Shown: piece by piece, positions 8,548-13,500 of the stretch | How the letters are laid out: every line of letters starts with the position of its first letter | How positions within the stretch are numbered: the stretch's first letter is position 1 | Assembly: GCA_012295275.1 (NCBI GenBank) | Contig: CM022667.1 | Span: 10,899,038-10,912,537, forward strand | DNA length: 13,500 nucleotides | Origin: Chrysomallon squamiferum | Lineage: Eukaryota > Mollusca > Gastropoda > Neomphalida > Peltospiridae | Direction of reading: 5' to 3' | Translations under genes and position numbers: made by a program | The notes under the pieces: generated by a model | Databases searched by the model: none | Told to the model about the DNA's origin: nothing | Seen by the model: only the letters and a program-made list of their open reading frames with translations

Positions 8548-8614
8548 GAAACAGATTTCTTGAAACTGATTACTGAAACAGATTAGCGAAACAGATTAGC
8601 GAAATCTGATTAGG
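8548..8614 (+). repeat. 13-bp GATTA-containing tandem array
   Basis: Five degenerate units with consensus GAAACAGATTAGC start at about 8548, 8562, 8575, 8588 and 8601. The third and fourth are identical. Most units carry GATTA, a K50-class (Otx/Bicoid type) homeodomain core. Confidence 0.85.
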
Positions 8615-8651
8615 TGGAAAATAAATTGTTTTCTTTCCTTTAAATTTAATT
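8561..8651 (+). repeat. Dispersed duplicate, copy 1
   Basis: GAAACTGATTACT, then GATTAGC units, GAAATCTGATTAGG, GGAAAATAAA and TTGTTTTCTTTCCTTTAAATTT. The same series recurs at 8944-9026. Confidence 0.85.
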
Positions 8652-8687
8652 TTTCTTTTTTTTTAAATTATGACTTTTTTTTTTTTT

Positions 8688-8689
<2 letters not shown>

Positions 8690-8735
<46 letters not shown>
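8690..8735. repeat. (AAT)15 microsatellite
   Basis: Perfect AAT run after a T tract. Next to it, AAACCAT-A-ATGGTTT at 8737-8751 is a perfect 7-bp inverted repeat. Confidence 0.95.
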
Positions 8736-8798
8736 GAAACCATAATGGTTTATTGAGACAATGCAACAAGTTAGGGAATGGTTGTATTCATTCTTGGT

Positions 8799-8940
8799 AA
8801 TAATAATGATACTACTACTACTACTGCTGCTACTACTTCTGCTGCTACTACTACTACTACTACTACTACTATTACTACTAATATAATGATAATGATGATG
8901 ATAATAATGTTAATAAGAATTATTAATAATAATAATATGT
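8799..8940. repeat. (TAA), (CTA/CTG) and (GAT/AAT) mixed trinucleotide block
   Basis: ACT/GCT units at about 8811-8878, then GAT and AAT units up to the start of duplicate copy 2. Confidence 0.9.
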
Positions 8941-8943
8941 CTT

Positions 8944-9026
8944 TGAAACTGATTACTGTCATAGATTAGCGAAATCTATTTAGGAGGAAAAAAAATGGTT
9001 TTCTTTCTTTTAAATTTCAAATTTAA
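8944..9026 (+). repeat. Dispersed duplicate, copy 2
   Basis: GAAACTGATTACT (8945-8957), AGATTAGC, GAAATCTATTTAGG (8971-8984) and GGTTTTCTTTCTTTTAAATTT. It has one fewer 13-bp unit than copy 1 and is in the same orientation. Confidence 0.85.
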
Positions 9027-9029
9027 TAA

Positions 9030-9340
9030 AATAAATTTAACAAAATGGTTTTCCATCCTCTTTGCCCTTGTTCCCTCATCCAGATCTTCCACTGCAAAAT
9101 ATCTTAGTAATTATTACTCACATATCTCCCATCGTCTCACTCTTGGATTCCTCACCATTGCTTTTCTTACATAGTTTACACTGAATGTTAAGGAAACGAG
9201 ACAAATGGAATTAATAGACCAGAGTGGCAGTCCTCTTTTACCGTCGCCAGTGAAAAAAAAAAAAAAAAAAAAATAATTAAAAAAAAATCAATATTGATTC
9301 CGTTAATTTAGCGTTTGTTTACAGGATTTTATAATTGTCA
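9030..9340. other. Ordinary-complexity non-coding island
   Basis: About 200 bases without repeats, then an A run at about 9254-9273 and AT-rich sequence. No recognisable family or motif cluster. Confidence 0.35.
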
Positions 9341-9920
9341 TATTTAACCCTAGACTAAACAATGAAGTTCTTCAATAACAACAACAACAACAACAAAAAA
9401 ATAGGCTTTTTCCAATCTCTAAATAGACCTCAGACAAATGTATCCGTTTGTTTGTCTTGTAATTAAAAAGAATAAGAAAGAAAAAACAAAATTTTAAAAA
9501 TTTAAAAATAAAAAGAAGAAAGAAAATCCAGACAGCGTTGTCTTTAAGTTCGAGATTTGAAAGAAAAATGAAAGAAAAGTTAATTATGACAAAAGAAAAG
9601 ATATTTCATTTTCTTTTTCTTTTTTTTTTTTCTTTTTACTTTTTGAAAAAGAGAAACAAGAATTTTAAAACAAAAGGATTTTTATAGTTTTTTAAAAATT
9701 TTATTTGGTTTTTTTTTAGATGATCAAAGTAGTATTTTGCAGACAACCGTTTCTGATTTACAGATATCTTTTGTTCTTTCTGTTTGTATTTGTGTTTCTT
9801 TTCTTTTCCTTTTTTTCTAATTATATTGTTTTAAAGATTTATTTTGTATGTCTATTATTCCATGAAAGCGAAATGTACGTGCGATCACAATTTGACACGA
9901 CCTTATGATGTTTCAGTTCA
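9341..9920. other. AT-rich sequence with A/T runs and (AAC)6
   Basis: (AAC)6 at about 9376-9395, then A-rich and T-rich segments. The 9720-9908 open frame is a Phe/Leu-rich translation without family features. Confidence 0.6.
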
Positions 9921-9951
9921 TGATGATGATGATGATAATAATAATAATAAC

Positions 9952-9986
<35 letters not shown>
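9921..9986. repeat. (GAT)5 then (AAT)n microsatellite
   Basis: GAT units at 9921-9936 grade into about 16 AAT units with one AAC interruption. Confidence 0.95.
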
Positions 9987-9988
<2 letters not shown>

Positions 9989-10178
9989 TTTTAAATAATA
10001 GTATTAAATAATAAAGATGATGATTATGATAATAAAAATGAAAACAATATTAAACAAACAAATAAATAAATGTGAATACATAAAAAACAATTATAAATAC
10101 ACAATAATATCTAAAATAATAACTTATACAATTACATCGTACTACACTTTAACAACTATTAAAGATTAACATTTTATA
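9987..10178. other. A-rich sequence, nothing recognisable
   Basis: AAT- and AAC-like words without order. No coding signal. Confidence 0.5.

Positions 10179-10228
<50 letters not shown>
10179..10228. repeat. (TTA)17 microsatellite
   Basis: Perfect TTA run. It is the reverse complement of the AAT tract ending at 9986, so the two could pair across about 190 bases. Confidence 0.95.
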
Positions 10229-10230
<2 letters not shown>

Positions 10231-10384
10231 AAATATTTTTTAATTAGCAAAATTCCACAGATGATTAAATTATTTTTCAACTTTCGTCATAATCCATATT
10301 TCTTTCAAGAATGCATTAATGTCTTTATATTTTTTTTATTTTTTTATTTTTTTTTTTTTTTTTTTACAATATAACATTTTTTTG

Positions 10385-10765
10385 TTATTTAAACTGAATT
10401 TATTAGCAAACGTCGTTTTATCCGCCCTTTAATTTCCATATACATGAAGCGACTGACATTTCTCTTTCACCGAATGAAATATTTCCAATCACAATATAAA
10501 AGATTAGAAAAATTAATCTCCTTATTAATTAAAACATATTCTGCCGATAAAGCTGTTACCGGAATTATTACCGGCTCGAAACGGAACATTTTATTCAGTG
10601 TTCGTGACCTTTGACATTTATTAAAAGACGGAAATTAGCATATAGATGTCTCCAAGGGATTAGAGAAATTAATATTGTGATAAAGATGTTTTTAATTACC
10701 GCTATAAATCACAATATTAATGAGCTAGTTCAGAGAATGCGTTAATGCAGTATGGCTTATTGTAC
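10385..10765. other. Best candidate cis-regulatory island, just upstream of the sall exon
   Basis: About 380 bases of ordinary-complexity DNA, 390-770 bases before the acceptor. It holds several TAATTA/ATTAATTA homeodomain cores, TTACCGG twice (10556-10562 and 10568-10574), TGACCT-T-TGACAT (10605-10617, a DR1-like nuclear-receptor site) and a perfect 14-bp inverted repeat (10668-10721). Enhancer function is inferred. Confidence 0.4.
10668..10721. repeat. Perfect 14-bp inverted repeat, 26-base spacer
   Basis: ATTAATATTGTGAT (10668-10681) is the exact reverse complement of ATCACAATATTAAT (10708-10721). The spacer contains TAATTA (10693-10698). It could bind a dimeric factor or fold as a weak AT-rich hairpin. 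Confidence 0.9.
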
Positions 10766-10777
10766 GTGATCATTGAT

Positions 10778-10895
10778 ATTGTTATTATTATTATTGTCGT
10801 TGTTGTTGTTAATTATTGTTACTATTATTGTTGTTGTTGTTGTTACTTGTACTTATTATTATCGTTGTTGTTGTTGTTGTTATTATTATTGTTAC
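10778..10895. repeat. (TTA/TTG)n trinucleotide block
   Basis: Runs of TTA and TTG with short interruptions. Confidence 0.93.
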
Positions 10896-10947
10896 ATTAT
10901 ATTTTTTCCTTTTAATGATTACCTCTCTTTTTCTGTTTGTCTGTCTG

Positions 10948-10950
<3 letters not shown>

Positions 10951-11040
<90 letters not shown>
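10951..11040. repeat. (CT)35(CA)10 compound microsatellite near the splice acceptor
   Basis: Perfect CT run at 10951-11020, then perfect CA run at 11021-11040, ending 116 bases before the sall acceptor. T runs follow at about 11070-11080 and just before the AG. Confidence 0.97.
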
Positions 11041-11133
11041 GTCTCTTTCACTCATTTTTTGTTGTTGTTTTTTTTTTTTTATATTTTAATACTGAGTTAT
11101 TTATCTCATAATCTTACGGCTTTTTATCGTTTT

Positions 11134-11156
11134 ATTTTTTTTTTTTTTTTTTTCAG
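11134..11156 (+). promoter_or_regulatory. 3' splice site of the sall exon: T-tract plus CAG
   Basis: An uninterrupted run of about 20 T precedes CAG, with AG at 11155-11156. Coding similarity to SALL begins in the very next codon. A branch-point-like CTTAC sits at 11113-11117, with its A 40 bases before the AG. The intron is phase 1. Good match to a U2-type acceptor. Confidence 0.9.
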
Positions 11157-13500
11157 GCGAAAGACCTTTCAAATGCCACATCTGCGGAAACCGGTTCTCC
11201 ACGAAGGGCAACCTCAAGGTGCACTTCGAGCGGCACAAACAGAAGTACCCGAACGCCAAGATGAACCCCTACCCACAGCCCGAGCACCTGGAGCGGCCCC
11301 CGCCCCCGTCACTGCTCAACAACCCTTTCACCAGCCTGGCGAGCACCTCATTGCCGACACCTTTCCCGTTCTCACCCTTCCCGCCCCCGCCGGGCCCGGG
11401 CATGCTGATGACGTCACTGGGACCCATCGTGCCCTCGCTCTTGCCCCCCACGCCGCTCCCACCTCACGACAGGAGACCGTCTAGTCCGTACCCGCACCCG
11501 CACGAACCGAAGCCAAAGCCGAAGGAGGTCGTCACAGCATCTAGTCCACAACCGCCAAAAGAGTCTCCGGCCCTCAAGAGCCCGCCTGCCGAGAAGCCCG
11601 CACCGCCAGCACCACCGAGGACGACGTCCATGTTGACGTCGACGCCGATGTCGATGCCGATGTCGATGTCGATGGCCGCTCTGATGGCTCCCCGTCGTCG
11701 GTGTCGTTTTCCTGTGCGTCGCCGTGCACGTCGAACTCGCTTCACCTGCCCCCGAGCCGGAGCTTGCCAGCCACGCCCATCAGCTTTTCCATGCCCACCC
11801 CTCTGGCATCGACTCTGCCTCTCGGTAGCAACTCATCTCCGTTCATGCCGCCAATGCCATCCATGGCCCTTCCGCAACCGTCGCCACTTTCGCATCCGCA
11901 TCCGCATCCGCATCCGCATCCGCATCCGCATCCGCATCCACCACCTCATTCCCAGAGCATGGACTTCAGGAACTCCATCCTGCCGTCGAAGATGATCGAC
12001 CCGTCGGAGGACCTGGAGAAGTACATGGAGTGCACCAAGTCCGAGACGTCGAAGCTGGAGGCCCTGGTGAAGAACATAGAGCAGAAGATCACCGATCCGA
12101 ACCAGTGCGTTATATGCCACAGGATACTCAGCTGCAAGAGCGCCCTCCAGATGCACTACCGCATCCACACGGGAGAGCGTCCTTACAAGTGCAAGATCTG
12201 CAGCCGGGCCTTCACGACGAAAGGCAACCTGAAGACTCACATGGGAGTCCACCGGGCCAAGCCGCCTCTCCGCATGATGCACCAGTGTCCAGTGTGTCAC
12301 AAGCAGTTCACCAACCTGCTCGTCCTTCAGCAGCACATCAGAATGCACACCGGAGAAGCGATGAGCGATCTGCCCAGTCCAGCCATGTTCCACCACCAGC
12401 CGTTTCCTTCTCACAGGTTCGATCCCCTGAGGAGACTCGATCACCAGCTGGCCAGCATGTCGGCGTCCTTCGAGTCGAAAGAACTTGACCTGAGCAAGAA
12501 CTCGGCCTACGGGATGCCTCAGGATCCTGGAAACCGAGACAGGAATCTTTCCGAGAACAACAGCATGGACGATCTGAGATCTGACGGAGAAGCGTGTGAC
12601 GACGATTTCGACGACATGGTGAACGGAGAGATGGACGACTTTAACGAAGAAGAAGAGATGATGGATCAACAGGAAATGCTCATGCAGGCTGAGAGGAGCT
12701 CAAAGGAGCGAGAACAATATGGGGAGAAGCCTGGGACTGGACCAGGATCTCCTAAACAAAGACAAAGTCCGGACTCTCATCAGACTCCAGAATCTGCGTC
12801 CACAGATCAGCACATTTCATCGTCTGCCGGTCTGACTAAACCTCAGTCTTCTGCTTCACATTACTCGGCTTCCCTGGCGGCTCTCGAGGAGCGAGTCAAG
12901 GCTATCGACAGCCAGATGTCTCAAGCCTCGTTTGAGAGATTTCGCAACAGCATGGGTCTGGACAACGGACTGTCGTTGATGAACAAGATGCTGTCGCCGG
13001 GATATCCTCCTAATACTGAACGTTCTCCTCCTGCCACGTCTCCTAAGAGTCCAGCAGTTTCCGAGTCGGGATCTGAGCGGAGCATGATGCGAGAGGAAAC
13101 CAGTCACCTGGGATACCCGGTCACTCCTGATGGAATGATGCCTTTTGGACTCGGCTACCCAATGCTTGGAGCGCTTGATCTTCGTCCAGGAGAGAAACGC
13201 ATTCATACGACCTGCCATGTCTGTTTCAAGACCTTTGCTTGTAGAAGCGCACTAGAAATCCACCTAAGATCCCACACTAAAGAGAGACCTTTTCAGTGTG
13301 AGGTCTGCGACCGTTCTTTCTCCACCAGAGGAAACATGAGGCAACACATGCTGACGCACAAAATTCGAGACATCCCATCTCAGGCCCTGAACGAAAACGA
13401 TAGCAAACAAGAAAGACAAAACGAAGGCGACTCTCAGGCAAAGCAGAGTTCGAGCCCCCTACCGGCAAGGACAATGATTCTTTCACAAGCAGAGACGAGG
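11157..13500 (+). CDS. sall: Spalt/SALL-family C2H2 zinc-finger transcription factor, large internal exon, partial at both ends, with one frame change
   Basis: Nuclear sequence-specific transcription factor and repressor of the spalt family, which acts in appendage, sensory-organ and neural patterning (family knowledge). The exon opens in phase 1: GC completes a Gly codon, followed by ERPFKC. It encodes about 780 residues. In order: one C2H2 finger with [10 protein letters not shown], then [10 protein letters not shown], as in vertebrate SALL proteins; a Pro/Ser-rich spacer; an acidic (D-V/D-A) stretch; (His-Pro)8; the conserved lead-in [17 protein letters not shown]; a triplet of fingers; an acidic patch with EEEE; a Ser/Pro/Gln spacer; and a final pair of fingers joined by HTKERPF. 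This matches the seven-finger layout of Drosophila Spalt, with the first finger of pair 1 upstream of the window. The frame runs from 11159 (codon starts = 2 mod 3) and is replaced by codon starts = 1 mod 3 within 11545-11995. The second frame stays open to the window end. Family assignment is near certain. I cannot tell which paralogue it is if the species has two. Confidence 0.95.
11174..11236 (+). other. C2H2 zinc finger: second finger of the first SALL pair
   Basis: Cys-X2-Cys-X12-His-X3-His is complete (C-H-I-C ... H-F-E-R-H). It contains [10 protein letters not shown], the SAL-box signature of the second finger in each spalt pair. Its partner finger and the H-T of the linker must be in an upstream exon, because the exon starts inside the TGERPF linker. 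Confidence 0.95.
11545..11995 (+). other. Interval holding the sall reading-frame change
   Basis: The upstream frame (2 mod 3) stays open until a stop ending at 11995. The downstream frame (1 mod 3) has stops at 11482-11484 and 11542-11544 and is open from 11545 onward. The switch therefore lies between these limits. Amino-acid character narrows it: the upstream frame is sensible through about 11610 (Pro-rich [14 protein letters not shown]) and then turns Arg/Cys-rich after about 11690. The downstream frame is sensible from about 11620 ([14 protein letters not shown], then [10 protein letters not shown]). The change equals one base missing or two bases added. I see no slippery heptamer and no GT-AG intron of plausible length. 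Confidence 0.8.
11893..11940 (+). repeat. In-frame CATCCG hexanucleotide repeat coding (His-Pro)8
   Basis: Seven exact CATCCG units plus a final CATCCA encode His-Pro eight times in the downstream frame, between the Pro-rich spacer and the triplet. The 6-bp unit preserves frame, so length change here cannot cause the frame switch. Such hexamers are typically polymorphic in length. Confidence 0.95.
12106..12348 (+). other. Central SALL zinc-finger triplet
   Basis: Three consecutive Cys-X2-Cys-X12-His-X3-His fingers lie at 12106-12168, 12190-12252 and 12286-12348. The first reads [14 protein letters not shown], the second carries [10 protein letters not shown] after a TGERPYKC linker, and the third ([17 protein letters not shown]) follows the spacer [11 protein letters not shown]. 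This pair-plus-single arrangement, with the VHRAKPPLR spacer, is diagnostic of the spalt family. In the vertebrate protein SALL4 the equivalent cluster (ZFC2) carries the thalidomide-dependent degron. Confidence 0.95.
13213..13359 (+). other. C-terminal SALL zinc-finger pair
   Basis: Two fingers at 13213-13275 and 13297-13359 are joined by the family-typical HTKERPF linker and followed by [10 protein letters not shown], also conserved in SALL proteins. The corresponding vertebrate cluster (ZFC4) binds AT-rich DNA (family knowledge). The second finger reads [11 protein letters not shown] where most family members have [11 protein letters not shown]. These are conservative changes (K to R, L to M, K to R), and all zinc ligands are present. 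Confidence 0.93.

Larger units (their letters stand above)
1..11156 (+). other. Probable long sall intron (3' part), no exon recognised
   Basis: No SALL-like or other conserved coding segment is visible upstream of the acceptor at 11156, on either strand. The open frames here are translations of microsatellites or homopolymers. Because the exon begins inside a split zinc-finger pair, at least one coding exon must lie further upstream, so the simplest reading is that this whole stretch is intronic. I cannot exclude a tiny or non-coding exon, or another transcript nested here. Confidence 0.6.

Noticed and set aside
8548-8614. CRISPR-like short repeats
   Set aside because: Units are 13 bp with no spacers, in animal DNA; this is a minisatellite-like array.
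11409-11416. TGACGTCA cAMP-response element
   Set aside because: It lies in coding sequence (Met-Thr-Ser) and is explained by the codons.
10816-11484. 222-residue frame through the (CT)n tract into the exon
   Set aside because: Translation of microsatellite and splice-site sequence joined to an out-of-frame reading of the exon.
12411-12427. tRNA T-loop-like GGTTCGATCCC
   Set aside because: Part of SALL coding sequence with no tRNA fold around it.
12030-12488. 152-residue + strand frame overlapping the finger triplet
   Set aside because: Out-of-frame reading of the SALL triplet; the conserved Cys/His pattern is in the other frame.
11833-12669. 278-residue open frame on the minus strand
   Set aside because: It is antisense to the SALL fingers. 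Its openness follows from the GC-rich coding exon, and it has no family features.
11157-13500. sall as a processed pseudogene
   Set aside because: A T-tract and CAG acceptor sit exactly at the start of homology, and all fingers are intact over 1.8 kb in one frame after the switch.

Overview
The window looks like animal nuclear DNA, most likely from an arthropod and perhaps a decapod crustacean. The basis is a phase-1 spliced exon, a 3 x AACCT tract (the TTAGG arthropod telomere unit), and an extraordinary load of di- and trinucleotide microsatellites and homopolymers of the kind known from penaeid shrimp genomes. The species call is inference. The gene call is much firmer.

The only protein-coding gene I can support is a spalt/SALL zinc-finger transcription factor on the + strand. 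One large exon begins at 11157, right after a T-rich tract and CAG, and is still open at 13500. It carries the second finger of the first SALL pair, then the central triplet, then the C-terminal pair. The first finger of the first pair, the N terminus and the stop codon lie outside the window. The reading frame changes once, somewhere in 11545-11995 and most probably near 11590-11670. Everything else in the exon looks intact, so a one-base error or small indel is likelier than a dead gene.

Positions 1-11156 hold no exon I can recognise and are most simply the 3' part of a very long sall intron. This stretch alternates between two kinds of sequence. (a) Low-complexity blocks: (TG)n, (TC)n, (GA)n, (AAT)n, (CTA)n, poly(A)/poly(T) up to A50, and two opposite strand-asymmetric domains, one almost free of G at 720-1035 and one almost free of C at 7731-8174. 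(b) Islands of ordinary-complexity sequence at about 1080-1480, 2030-2238, 3650-4060, 4660-5400, 5990-6240, 7050-7340, 8380-8560, 9030-9340 and 10385-10765. Developmental transcription-factor genes commonly keep enhancers in such introns, so the islands are the best places to look for regulation. The 10385-10765 island is the richest: it has a perfect 14-bp inverted repeat, a DR1-type nuclear-receptor site and paired TTACCGG motifs.

I found no convincing new multi-gene system, mobile element, tRNA, rRNA or CRISPR array. The most unusual observations are the frame change in sall, the intron that splits its first finger pair, the 13-bp GATTA array with a second copy 383 bp away, the 14-bp inverted repeat, and a 91-bp duplication in which one copy of a short CT tract has expanded about eightfold.
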